In this document: positions 31,201 through 40,214 of the stretch, piece by piece
Numbering within the stretch: the first letter of the stretch is position 1
Layout: every line of letters starts with the position of its first letter
Source of the DNA: Drosophila persimilis
Taxonomy: Eukaryota > Arthropoda > Insecta > Diptera > Drosophilidae
Direction: 5' to 3'
Length of the DNA stretch: 64,000 nt
Assembly: GCF_003286085.1 (NCBI RefSeq)
Contig: NW_020825600.1
Location: forward strand, 17,251 to 81,250
Notes under the pieces: model-generated
Seen by the model: only the letters and a program-made list of their open reading frames with translations
Database searches by the model: none
What the model was told of the DNA's origin: nothing
Made by a program: the position numbers and the translations under genes

Positions 31201-31728
31201 ATTATTATCTTCTTTCACGAAAGGTTTCTCCACGCAGGAGCTCAAGGATTGCTCGGACTGCTTCGGCAAAAATTCTGGCCTATTGGTGGACGCAAATATG
31301 TTGCGGGAATCATTCGCAAATGTGTTAGATGTTTTCGTTTGAAGCCAGTGCTGAGGGAACATATCATGGGAAACTTGCCTGCGGATCGCGTAAGGACTAA
31401 TCCAGCATTCCACACAACGGGCGTTGATTTTTGCGGACCCTTTTATCACAAGTCGGAAGTCAGAAGCAGGCCTCCTATCAAATGTTACATCGCTGTTTTC
31501 GTATGCTTTAGCACCAAAGCAACTCATTTGGAAGTCGTTCGGGATCTATCTACAGAATCCTTTCTGGCAGCATTAAGGCGTTTTATAAGTCTACGTCCCA
31601 AACCTCGAATCATTTGGTCAGACAACGCAACAAATTTTGTAGGAGCAAAAAAATTAGCTTTTGGAGCTTCGTCAAATGTTCCTCAGCGATCCTCATACGT
31701 CGGCTGTGTCACATCTCTGCGTTTCTAG
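28240..31728 (+). CDS. BEL/Pao Pol (protease, RT, RNase H, integrase part)
   Basis: Long open frame; the element-specific part starts at about 28240 (CLNCLNKGHSLQRC, CRNCQAKHHTLLH). The aspartic protease-like domain contains AILDSASQVNFI (about 28534) and IAGIGES. RT: KLRVVFDGSAKTASGVSLND, CGDICKMYRCVRV with the first catalytic Asp, and FYVDDLISG as the active site (about 29775). RNase H-like: AFCDASQAAYGACVYM and IHCWSDSSIALAWI. Integrase: an H2C2 zinc finger (HERFLHAG... CVRCFRLKP), catalytic Asp in GVDFCGPF and in WSDNATNFVGA. The frame is lost near 31655 at an A7 run, before the catalytic Glu. It would act in virus-like particles; the long open frame shows that decay is recent, but the element lacks gag and a 3' LTR. 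Confidence 0.8.
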   Translation, partial: ALNCLNKGHSLQRCNSGACRNCQAKHHTLLHMQSGADAELPSPSTEPTQHDPASALVASKYTSPPPSSQKSLPSQNVLLATAIVYVRGRFGSLIPCRAILDSASQVNFITSRLANQLQLDPHPSHVQIAGIGESILPSSKAVDIVLQSQDKSYHGFLSAIITASITGMQPNFGLDAKDWPMPNNLKLADPNFAKPQRVDLLIGAGLFFELMCVGQIRLSDQLPTLQKTKLGWIVSGSIKNSEKARAALAAVEDPPVISACETNLCDIVRRFWEVDGDYSPSSISEEDVHCEQHFVTNCIRLDSGAYSVRLPTKFSLEDLGESYQQALRRFLNLERKLAKNAQLKEKYMEFLQEYRDLGHMSPASRQSDLPQYFLPHHCVHKQDSTTTKLRVVFDGSAKTASGVSLNDALMAGPTIQPKILITLLRFRFFKVALCGDICKMYRCVRVSHPDTHVQCILWRNDPKEKIQVFKLETVTYGTKPAAFLAIRAMHQLANDEELRFPLGADVVRRDFYVDDLISGGDSIDSVIKIRQQVKELLSKGCFPIRKWCSNEPAALEGVSEADREKFLTFHDGTEVTKALGLVWDPTTDNLLFSFAHVGTAAGPISKRSVLSTLARFYDPLGLISPIITKAKIFMQSLWNESLKLNWDESLPQDLHTTWIELTSQLSMVENFKFPRYVLRQQAKLEMHAFCDASQAAYGACVYMRSEALGIVQSHLLCSKSRVAPLKSMTIPKLELSAALVFAELVSTIVKGLSAPCQIHCWSDSSIALAWIRESPLNFNIFVSNRVQRIQELTAGMTWHHVPTNLNPAEIISRGSTPAELMDSSLWISGPPFLRLASSEWPAGLQLPTDVPERRHAALVVSNERDVSYDCKFQNSFGSMQRVFAYIYRFYILKDKGIARSKGQLTVIDIKNGTHLLIRAIQQQQFSEEIRALTSKQALPSKSTMASLNPFLDSFGLLRVGGRLQNAELDYDAKHPILLPKGHPVTVSIIIFFHERFLHAGAQGLLGLLRQKFWPIGGRKYVAGIIRKCVRCFRLKPVLREHIMGNLPADRVRTNPAFHTTGVDFCGPFYHKSEVRSRPPIKCYIAVFVCFSTKATHLEVVRDLSTESFLAALRRFISLRPKPRIIWSDNATNFVGAKKLAFGASSNVPQRSSYVGCVTSLRF

Positions 31729-32347
31729 TGGAATCGATTGGAAATTCATCCCCCCTCGCTCACCACATTTTGGGGGTTTGTGGGAGGCGGCTGTTAAAGC
31801 AGCTAAATATCATTTTCATCGCATCGTCGGGACCTACATTTTTACTCTTGATGAAATTCAGACCTTGGCTTGTGAAATCTCTGCTTTGTTAAATTCCCGT
31901 CCGCTTTATGCAATTACAGAAAGTCCCGATGACATAGATGTGCTCACGCCAAAACACTTTCTCAATGGAGCCCCGAAAGCTGCATTCGACGAGCCAGATG
32001 TGACGCATCTCCGGGTCAACCTACTTAGTCGATGGCAGCGGCTGTGTCAAATGAAGCAGGCGTTTTGGAGAAAATGGAGCACGGCGTATCTTTCGATTCT
32101 TCAGGAGCGGAGCAAGTGGCGGTCATCGTCTCCAAACATCAAGCTAGGAGCGCTAGTCATGATGAAAGAGGAAACGCTGCCACCATTAAGGTGGCCGCTT
32201 GGCCGCATTGAGAGCGTCATCCCAGGAAAAGATGGAACCATCAGGGTAGTCGTCATCCGCACTCAAAGAGGCCTTTTCAAGAGGGCCGTTGGAAAAATAG
32301 CGGTTCGGTATGCGAAACCCTGTTTTTTTTATCCGCTTTCTGTTTAA
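31650..32347 (+). pseudogene. BEL integrase C-terminal part, shifted frame
   Basis: Continues the integrase after a frameshift near 31655: ELRQMFLSDPHTS, WKFIPPRSPHFGGLWEAAVK with the catalytic Glu, LNSRPLYAITESPDDIDVLT, and the BEL-specific C-terminal domain LGALVMMKEETLPPLRWPLG. Ends at TAA 32345-32347. The A7 run at 31650 is a plausible site of the one-base change. Confidence 0.75.
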
Positions 32348-33584
32348 CTACGTTCTTTTGATACGGCAAAAATTTGCAACAGCCAATTAAATCCGGCATA
32401 AACAAAAAGGGAATTCCTGTCCATGGGCTAAGTCGACCTTGAACAAATGAGTAGTGTATTAATACCGATTATTTTTACAGTTTTTGATTTTGGTTGCTAC
32501 GCATTCATCTCATCATCTATGCAGATAATCATCACAATCACACACATCATCATACTCCTCCACCCATCAAATCATCTCATCCAACACACAACGAAAGATC
32601 TTTTTGCGTGGGAGTCAAAGCTATTAATCGTATCGTAAGTGATTATCCTGAACCAGTTTTCGGATGGCCAGGGCGTTTCCAACCAGTGTTTTTGTTCAAA
32701 ACGAGCAACACAAGGAGACGGAAAAATTACGGTTCTATAGAAAAGGTGAGAAACCAGGAATTTCTCTCTCTGCAAAGAAAAAAAAAACAAATTATGACAT
32801 AACCTTTCCTTAAAACAATCAGATCACTTTTCCTCAAGGGCAGGAAAACCCTAGAAAAGTGGCTAGGCTCCCCGACGCAACATTCTTTGGCAGACCAGCA
32901 GCCGCAGCAACGCGAATTTTGCGCAGTCTGGGTCTGTTTGATTGTCAGGAGCGGGTGAGCGGGGTCAACGACCGGAGCAGAACGTCGGGAGAAAGAAACT
33001 CTGGAGGCAAAAAAGAAAGAAAGCAAAGCACAGGCGAGGGCATGCCGGCAGAATTTTGCTACTTCAGTTCGATCTCGGAAGTGTAGTGCAGTTTGGGTTT
33101 AACGAATCGTTAAAATCTGTTAAAGTTAAAATATCGAAAACCAAAAACAAATTCAAGATCACAAACACATTCACAACCGGACCAAAAAAAGAACAAGTGA
33201 AAATTAACTGTAACATGCAAACTGTGTGCAAGAAGATCCGAAATGACTGGTGAAACAACCAAAACAACAATGTAACACGACACAAAGAATCTATTGAGGA
33301 AAACACCAAATTTAAACCCAAAAACATCTAACTACAACCGATTTTCGAGAAGGCCTTCGTCGAGTATCTGGGTGAGTCTCAACAAACAAAACCAAGAAAG
33401 AGGAAAAATTAAATAAAAGAACTATGTAAAATCAATTGAAACACAGCACGATCGTCGAAGCGACATACCCTTCTTTGCAAGATAGAGTGTGCGCTTGAGC
33501 GACGTGTAAACGAAGAATAGTGTGGAGAGAGAGAATGATGCAAGCAGCAAAGCCCGTACTCCGATTCTTACTGTGTTTGTTTTA
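32348..33584. other. Unassigned DNA with a possible 5' untranslated exon
   Basis: No LTR matching 27585-27878 and no clear coding domains. The stretch 33060-33372 looks like a Drosophila 5' untranslated region: an initiator-like TCAGTT at 33064-33069, long A-rich sequence, and a strong splice donor GTGAGT at 33372 after GAGTATCTGG. There is no downstream coding exon within reach. Simple unclassified sequence otherwise. Confidence 0.35.
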
Positions 33585-33602
33585 TTATATCCGATACTCA
33601 AA
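33585..33602 (-). mobile_element. Terminal scrap of a Helitron, copy 7
   Basis: TATATCCGATACTCAAA matches the TATACCCGATACTC terminus. The rest of this copy is absent and copy 8 begins immediately after it. Confidence 0.5.
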
Positions 33603-34766
33603 ACGAGGGGGAACGTTGTGAGTTGCTGCGGACACTGAAACTATACAGTTATACCCGATACTATGTCAGTATGGCTCTCCTCCGGCAGACGGCGCTAATA
33701 TTAAACGACACGACAAAGAGTGCGTGCGAAAGAGACAGAAAATCAGTCTGAGCGTGACGTCGGGCGCTGCGTAGCCACTGCAAATTGATTTGTTCCTTAT
33801 GGCTACAAAAATTATCTGATCTGATCCAGATTCAGCAATCTGATAGATATGCTCATTATCTATGATTATGCGTTTTTAGTTTTCTCAAATCTGCAATATT
33901 GTGGATGCAACAGATTTTCGTCCTTTGTGGGGGCGGAAGGGGGCGGGGTGAAATTTTGAGATATACGTTTTATAGTGAGATCTAACAGGAGTGCGGATAC
34001 TAAATTTAGTTACTCTAGCCTTAATAGTCTCTGAGATTTGTGAATATCCCCAGATTTTCGTCCTTTGCGGGGGCGGAAGGGAGTGTGGCAAAATTTTGAA
34101 ACAAACTCGTCTCGGTCCGATATATAAGGAGTGTGGATACCAAATTTGGTTGCACTAGCTATTATAGTCTCTGAGATCTAGGCGCTAATGTTTTACTCTA
34201 AGCAAAGCCGTATATGCTACGTGTGAAAAATGAAATTGTTTTCTTGATGCTGGCTATAATAATACGGTCCAATTCAGATTCTGCATTCTAAAAGATAAGG
34301 TCATTCTCTACGATTCTGCGTTTTTGGTTTTCTCGTATCTTTAAAATTGTGGATGCCACAGATTTTCGTCCTTTGTGGGGGCGGAAGGGGGTGAGGCGAA
34401 ATTTTGAGATATACGTTTTATAGTGAGATCTAACAGAAGTGCGGATACCAAATTTGGTTACTCTAGCGTTAATAGTCTCTGAGATTTGTGAATATCCCCA
34501 GATTTTCGTCCTTTGCGGGGGCGGAAGGGAGTGTGGCGAAATTTTGAAAGAAACTCGTCTCGGTCCGATATCTTAGGAGTGTGGACGGACGGACGGACAG
34601 ACGGACGGACGGACAGACAGACATGGCTCAATCGACTCGGCTATTGATGCTGATCAAGAATATATATACTTTATGGGGTCGGAAACGATTCCTTCTTGAC
34701 GTTACAGACATCCAGTTTTACCACAAATCTAATATACCCCAATACTCATTTTGAGTATCGGGTATA
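33603..34766 (+). mobile_element. Helitron/DINE-1-type element, copy 8
   Basis: Complete, same arrangement as copy 4. The conserved GAGAGAGACAGA near the start reads GAAAGAGACAGA here. The right end adjoins LINE gag fragment copy B at the junction shared with copies 4 and 10. Confidence 0.85.
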
Positions 34767-35019
34767 AAAAGAAGCCAGCAGCAACTGCAAGAGCACACAA
34801 GCCAGACAGCTAAACAGGTACAACAACAGCAACGACCCCTGCAGCAACTACGCCAATACAACCGCCAGCCTCAGTCACCCCCCCACATGCCCACATGCAC
34901 AAGGTGCCCCCTCCCTGTCTACAGCCAATGGTGCTGCCCCCCAGCGTACTGCACACATTCCACCGGTAGTGCTACCAGCGATTCCGGCGATCATGCAGGT
35001 CCTGGAGCAACTGCTGACA
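34767..35019 (+). pseudogene. LINE gag fragment, copy B (5' part only)
   Basis: About 250 bp matching the beginning of copies A and C (AAGAAGCCAGCAGCAACTGC to GATCATGCAGGTCCTGGAGC), where it stops. Contains the intact, Helitron-free sequence CAGGTACAACAACAGCAACG that serves as the empty site for Helitron copy 11. Confidence 0.75.
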
Positions 35020-35095
35020 TGATAATTATAGTACGAGAACGAAGAATACAATAAGTATAGACAATGGAATAGATTACTTGGAAGAGTACAATTTT

Positions 35096-36226
35096 TATAC
35101 CCGATACTCAAAATGAGTATTGGGGTATATTAGATTTGTGGTAAAAGTGGATGTGTGTAACGTCCAGAAGGAATCGTTTCCGACCCCATAAAGTATATAT
35201 ATTCTTGATCAGCATCAATAGCCGAGTCGATTGAGCCATGTCTGTCTGTCCGTCCGTCCGTCTGTCCGTCTGTCCGTCCGTCCGTCTGTCCGTCTGTCCG
35301 TCCCCTTCAGCGCCTAATGCTCAAAGACTATAAGAGCTAGAGCAACGATGTTTTGGATCCAGACTTCTGTGATATGTCACTGCTCCAAAAATATTTCAAA
35401 ACTTTGCCCCGCCCACTTCCGCCCCCACAAAGGGCGAAAATCTGTGGCATCCACAATTTCGACGATACGAGAAAACTAAAAATCGCAGAATCGTAGAAGA
35501 TGACTATATCTTCTAGAGTGCAAAATCTGAACCAGATCGTATAATTATTACAGCCAGAATCACGAAAACAATTTCACTCTTTCTCGCTCTGTCTCACTCT
35601 AACACACAGGTTTCATGGTCGGTTTTGCCAATTGCAAAATATGAGTTCAAGGATCTCAGAACCTATAAAAGCCAGAGCAACCAAATTTGGTATCCACACT
35701 CCTGTGATATCGGACCTTGACCGTTTCCTGTCCAAATTTCGCCACACCCCCTTCCGCCCCCGCAAAGGACGAAAATCTGAGGCAACCACAAATCTCAGAG
35801 ACTATTAAGGCTAGAGTAACCAAATTTGGTGCACACACTCCTTTAAGATGTCACTATAAAACGTATATCTCAGAATTTCGCCCCACCCCCATCCGCCCCC
35901 ACAAAGGACGAAAATCTGTTGCATCCACAATATTGCAGATTTGAGAAAACTAAAAACGCAGAATCATAGATAATAACCATATCTATTAGATTGCTGAATC
36001 TGGATCAGATCAGATCATTTTTATAGCCAAAAGGAACAAATCAATTTGCAGTGGCTACGCAGCGCCCGACGTCACGCTCAGACTGATTTTCTGTCTCTCT
36101 CGCACGCACTCTTTGTCGTGTCGTTAAATATTAGCGGCGTCTGCCGGAGGAGAGCCATACTGACTTAGTATCGGGTATAACCGTAGAGTTGCGGTGTCCG
36201 CAGCAACTCACAACGTTCCCCCTCGT
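35096..36226 (-). mobile_element. Helitron/DINE-1-type element, copy 9
   Basis: Complete copy, practically identical to copy 3 (3564-4694), in the same window orientation, including its microsatellite. Confidence 0.85.
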
Positions 36227-36328
36227 TTATTAGTTGAATTTGTGAGTAAAGCGCTTGTCGAATAGCTATTTGTAAGAGCTAATCATCTCAAGTAGTTTCA
36301 AAGTCTTAACTTAATAGCAAACTTAAAC

Positions 36329-36505
36329 ATGTCTCGTCGGCGAAAAGTCATTGAATACAAGAAAACCATACTGGATCTAAATATGGGAAAGACAAAACAC
36401 GACTATTACGGAAGTGTTCGGCAAACTCGACTCCCAGCGGGCGGAGCCTTTTTAAACGCTGGTAATCTTGCAGGACATCTCCGTCTTTCAGTTGTGCGGC
36501 ACTGA
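36329..36505 (+). CDS. Chimeric 58-aa frame of unknown meaning
   Basis: ATG at 36329 (context CTTAAACATG) opens MSRRRKVIEYKKTILDLNMG followed by KTKHDYY in sequence that is not repeated elsewhere in the window. From about 36408 the frame continues antisense through the NRF-like exon 1 and stops at 36503-36505. The first ~27 codons could be the start of a host exon; the rest is a junction artefact. No function can be assigned. Confidence 0.25.
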   Translation: MSRRRKVIEYKKTILDLNMGKTKHDYYGSVRQTRLPAGGAFLNAGNLAGHLRLSVVRH

Positions 36506-36551
36506 CAAGTACCAGTCCGCAGACAAGTAGACTGCTTAAAACGTTCACCAT
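36408..36551 (-). pseudogene. NRF/acyltransferase-3 gene exon 1, copy B
   Basis: Minus-strand ATG at 36551-36549 starts a likely signal peptide (MVNVLSSLLVCGLVLVSAAQ) followed by LKDGDVLQDYQRLKRLRP and FAEHFRN, identical in plan to copy C. The similarity stops at about 36408 after ~45 codons, where unrelated DNA is joined. Unlike copy C this copy keeps the start codon but lacks everything downstream. Confidence 0.7.
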
Positions 36552-36591
36552 GCTAATACATCTTCGATTGAAGGCATTGCACCTTTTCACT

Positions 36592-37049
36592 GTGATTTTA
36601 TAGGAATGTTTTGAGGGAAATCTGGCGATAACATTATCAGTGTGTCAGCTCTCGAGTCGAGTATATCAGCCAAAATGCTTAATTCAGTCAAACATCACCG
36701 ATAAGGAGCAATCCGTCTAAATTCTAAGTAGTCATAAGATCATTTATTTATAATCTTTCCCAGGTAATCGTTTTACTTATTGACTTTTGATGGATTAAAT
36801 TTGGATTTAATATGAGTGAGTAAGAAATAAACCGAGAAAACAAAAGTTTAGCTAAACATGGATGTAGACAATTTGTTCTATAATTCTGATCATTGCGTGA
36901 AAAGATGATAGCCGGGGTGCAATTATTACCATTAGTGGTGGCAGATCCTTTCTTTGTTTCAATGTTTTTTCCAATTCTCATGACAAGTAGCAGCAAAATG
37001 GCGAGAGTTCGTGAAGAGACTCCGCCTCCCCGCAACAACCAAATTTAAA
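36592..37049 (-). other. Upstream region of the NRF-like gene, copy B
   Basis: Duplicated as 41641-42098, including the Helitron junction AACCAAATTTAAA/ACGAGGGG at the right end. On the minus strand both copies keep an open frame with an internal ATG (MRIGKNIETKKGSATTNGNN), differing by an in-frame 6-bp deletion; whether it is coding is unknown. It would contain the promoter of the NRF-like gene if one exists. Confidence 0.45.
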
Positions 37050-37711
37050 ACGAGGGGGAACGTTGTGAGTTGCTGCGGACACCGCAACTCTACATTTATA
37101 CCCGATTCTTAGTCAGTATGGCTCTCCTCCGGCAGAGGCCGCTAATATTAAACGACACGACAAAGAGTGTGTGCGAGAGAGACAGAAAATCTTGCTTTTG
37201 GCTACAAAAATGATCCCGATTCAGCAATCTGATAGATATGGTCATTATCTATGATGCTGCGTTTTTAGTTTTCTCGAATGTGCAATATTGTGAATGCAAC
37301 AGATTTTCGTCCTTTGTGGGGGCGGAAGGGGGTGAGGCGAAATTTTGAGATATACGTTTGATAGCGAGATCTAACAGGAGTACGGATACCAAATTTGGTT
37401 ACTCTAGCGTTAATAGTCTTTGAGATTTGTGAATATCCCCAGATTTTTGTCTTTTGCGGGGGCGGAATGGAGTGTGGCGAAATTTTGAAACAAACTCGTC
37501 TCGGTCCGATATCTTAGGAGTGTGGACGGACGGATAGACGGACAGACGGACGGACGGACAGACAGACATGGTTCAATCGACTCGGCTATTGATGCTGATC
37601 AAGAATATATATACTTTATGGGGTCGGAAACGATTCCTTCTGGACGTTACACACATCCAGTTTTACCACAAATCTAATATACCCCAATACTCATTTTTAG
37701 TATCGGGTATA
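37050..37711 (+). mobile_element. Helitron/DINE-1-type element, copy 10 (short form)
   Basis: About 660 bp with both ends but lacking a stretch of interior sequence. Its left junction matches copy 12 (42099) and its right junction the gag junction of copies 4 and 8. Confidence 0.8.
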
Positions 37712-37767
37712 AAAAGAAGCCAGCAGCAACTGCAAGAGCACACAAGCCAGACAGTTAAACAGGTACA
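37712..37767 (+). pseudogene. LINE gag fragment, copy C, part 1
   Basis: First ~55 bp of the gag fragment, separated from the remainder at 38898 by Helitron copy 11. Confidence 0.75.
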
Positions 37768-38897
37768 ACGAGGGGGAACGTTGTGAGTTGCTGCGGACAC
37801 CGCAACTCTACAGTTATACCCGATACTAAGTCAGTATGGCTTTCCTCCGGCAGACGCCGCTAATATTAAACGACACGACAAAGAGTGCGTGCGAGAGAGA
37901 CAGAAAATCAGTCTGAGCGTGATGTCACGCGCTGCGTAGCCACTGCAAATTGATTTGTTCCTTTTGGCTACAAAAATTATCTGATCTGATCCTGATTCAG
38001 CAATCTGATAGATATGGTCGTTATCTATGATTCCCCGTTTTTAGTTTTCTCGAATCTGCAATATTGTGGATGCAACAGATTTTCGTCCTTTGTGTGGGCG
38101 GAAGGGGGTGGGGCGAAATTTTGAGATACACGTTTTATAGTGAGATCTAAGAGAAGTGCGGATTCCAAATTTGGTTACTCTAGCGTTAATAGTCTTTGAG
38201 ATTTGTGAATATCCCCAGATTTGCATCCTTTGCGGGGGCGGAAGGGGGTGTGGCGAAATTTTGAAACAAACTCGTCGCGGTCTGATATATTAGGAGTGTG
38301 GATACCAAATTTGGTTGCTCTAGCTTTTATAGTCTCTGAGATCTAGGCGCTAATGTTTTACTCTAAGCAAAGCCGCCTATGCTACCTGTGTGTTAGAGAG
38401 AAACAGGGCGAGAAAAAATGAAATTGTTTTCTTGATGCTGGCTATAATAGTAATACGATCCAATTCAAATTCTTCAGTCTAGAAGATATGGTCATTCTCT
38501 ACGATTCTGCGTTTTTTGTTTTCTCGTATCTTTAAAATTGTGGATGCCACAGATTTTCGCTCTTCGGGGGGCGGAAGTGGGCGGGGCAAAGTTTTGAAAT
38601 ATTTTTGTAGCAGTGACATATCACAGAAGTCTGGATCCAAAACATCGTTGCTCTAGCTCTTATAGTCTTTGAGCATTAGGCGCTGAAGGGGACGGACAGA
38701 CGGACAGACGGACAGACGGACGGACGGACAGACGGACAGACGGACAGACAGACATGGCTCAATCGACTCGGCTATTGATGCTGATCAAGAATATATATAC
38801 TTTATGGGGTCGGAAACGATTCCTTCTGGACGTTACACACACCTAGTTTTACCACAAATCTAATATACCCCAATACTCATTTTGAGTATCGGGTATA
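37768..38897 (+). mobile_element. Helitron/DINE-1-type element, copy 11, with empty paralogous sites
   Basis: Inserted between two A residues of CAGGTACA/ACAACAGCAACG. The uninterrupted sequence occurs in gag copies A (about 19250) and B (about 34815), which fixes the ends as ACGAGGGGG... and ...CGGGTATA, with no target-site duplication, as expected for a Helitron. Confidence 0.9.
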
Positions 38898-40214
38898 ACA
38901 ACAGCAACGACCCCTGCAGCAACTACGCCAATACAACCGCCAGCCTCAGTCACCCCCCCACATGCACAAGGTGCCCCCTCCCTGTCTACAGCCAATGGTG
39001 CTGCCCCCCAGCGTACTGCACACATTCCACCGGTAGTGCTACCAGCGATTCCGGCGATCATGCCGGTCCTGCAAAAAGATCCAAGGGTGGGATGGTTCAG
39101 CACAAGGGTGGTAGGCAGGGAGGGCCTAAAAATACAGGCACGGGATAGGGCCACCCGGGATGGAATAGTGGAGATCCTGGGAGATGAGGAGGAGGGCCTC
39201 TATACTCATCAGAGTAAGGACTATAGAGGGCTCCGCATCGTCGTCCGGGGTCTCCACTGCACTTCCCCGACGGCCTGGCTGAACAAAGCTATGCTTGAGG
39301 CGGGATTCACTGTGACCTTCAGTAGAGTCCTGCCCAGCAGATACGAGAAACAGCAAAACTATAATCTGTTTGAGGCGGAGATTGCCCCTCAAGCAGATCG
39401 AGGGGAGCTGGGGGTGCTGGCCCTTAAGCGGCTGGGCAGCCACCTGGTGTCGGTGGAGAGGCTGGCCAAGACGAAGGTCCCGGTCCAGTGCCACCGATGC
39501 CAGGCATTTGGCCACACGCGCGCCTGCTGCAGACGAGCCTTTGTTTGTATGAGGTGCGCGGGAAGTCACCCCTCTACGGCATCACCAAAGCCAAAAAATA
39601 CACCTGCAAGGTGTGCAAACTGCCAAGGCTCCCACATAAGTCCATACAAGGGCTACCAAGCCTACAAGGTGGCAAGGCGTAGGCTCCTGGAGCATCGAGC
39701 CGCAATGCAAGAGTCGAGGCGGACACGCCAGAAGCAGCAGCAGACACAAAAGCAGCCAAGTCAATGGAGGCAACCACCACAGCAACGACCAGTCACTCGA
39801 CAGCAGCCACAGCAACGACCGATACGGCAGCAACAACAACAGCAGCAGAGGCTAGGGGGCACAACTATTGGGAGAAGCCCCAACGGCATCCCCAACAGCA
39901 GCGACAACACAAATGGCAGCAGCAGCATCAGAAACAGGAACAGCAACAGCTGTTCCAGCGTAGCCAGGAACAAAACGGGGAACCCCAGATCCAGGGACAG
40001 CAGCAGCGACCGCCGCTACCTCACTACCCGCCGCAAATAAGGCTGAATGGTAAAAAGCACCCAAATCCGGCGGAGGCGCATCTCATTCGCTTCCAGAAAA
40101 GACTGGTACTGGAAAGGACAAATGATAAACAGCCACAACACCTGGGGCTGGACCAGCACCAACAACAGCAGAGGGCTGGTTCTGGACGCTGCTGTTCGTA
40201 CAGCCCTTTTTCAG
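38898..40214 (+). pseudogene. LINE gag (ORF1) fragment, copy C, part 2
   Basis: The best preserved copy. From 39036 an open frame of 334 codons reads a PRE_C2HC-like domain (LRIVVRGLHCTSPTAWLNKA, FTVTFSRVLPSRYEKQQ, LALKRLGSHLVSVERL), three zinc-knuckle clusters (CHRCQAFGHTRACC about 39489, CMRCAGSHP, CANCQGSHISPYKGY) and a glutamine/asparagine-rich tail ending at 40040. This is ORF1 of a jockey-type LINE, an RNA-binding chaperone. No ORF2 follows; at about 40200 the sequence passes into an oppositely oriented acyltransferase gene, at the same place as in copy A, so the block was duplicated as a unit. Confidence 0.75.

Larger units (their letters stand above)
27585..32347 (+). mobile_element. 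BEL/Pao LTR retrotransposon, truncated
   Basis: A 5' LTR (about 27585-27878, TGTTAC...CCACA), a tRNA-Trp-type primer site at 27886, a gag remnant and a long pol. No second copy of the LTR occurs downstream of 32347, so the 3' end is missing. Pol order (DUF1758-type protease, RT, RNase H, H2C2 zinc finger, integrase core and the C-terminal domain beginning near LGALVMMKEE) is diagnostic of BEL/Pao elements such as Drosophila BEL, roo and Max. Confidence 0.8.

Noticed and set aside
32447..32638. Hydrophobic 63-aa frame after the BEL pol as a possible env
   Set aside because: Too short, no signal peptide/furin-type or fusion features, and His/Ile-rich simple sequence.
36748..37038. 96-codon minus frame upstream of the NRF-like gene as a gene
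   Set aside because: Its long form depends on a non-ATG start; the ATG version has no recognisable feature and the two paralogues differ freely. Kept only as a note in the upstream-region entries.
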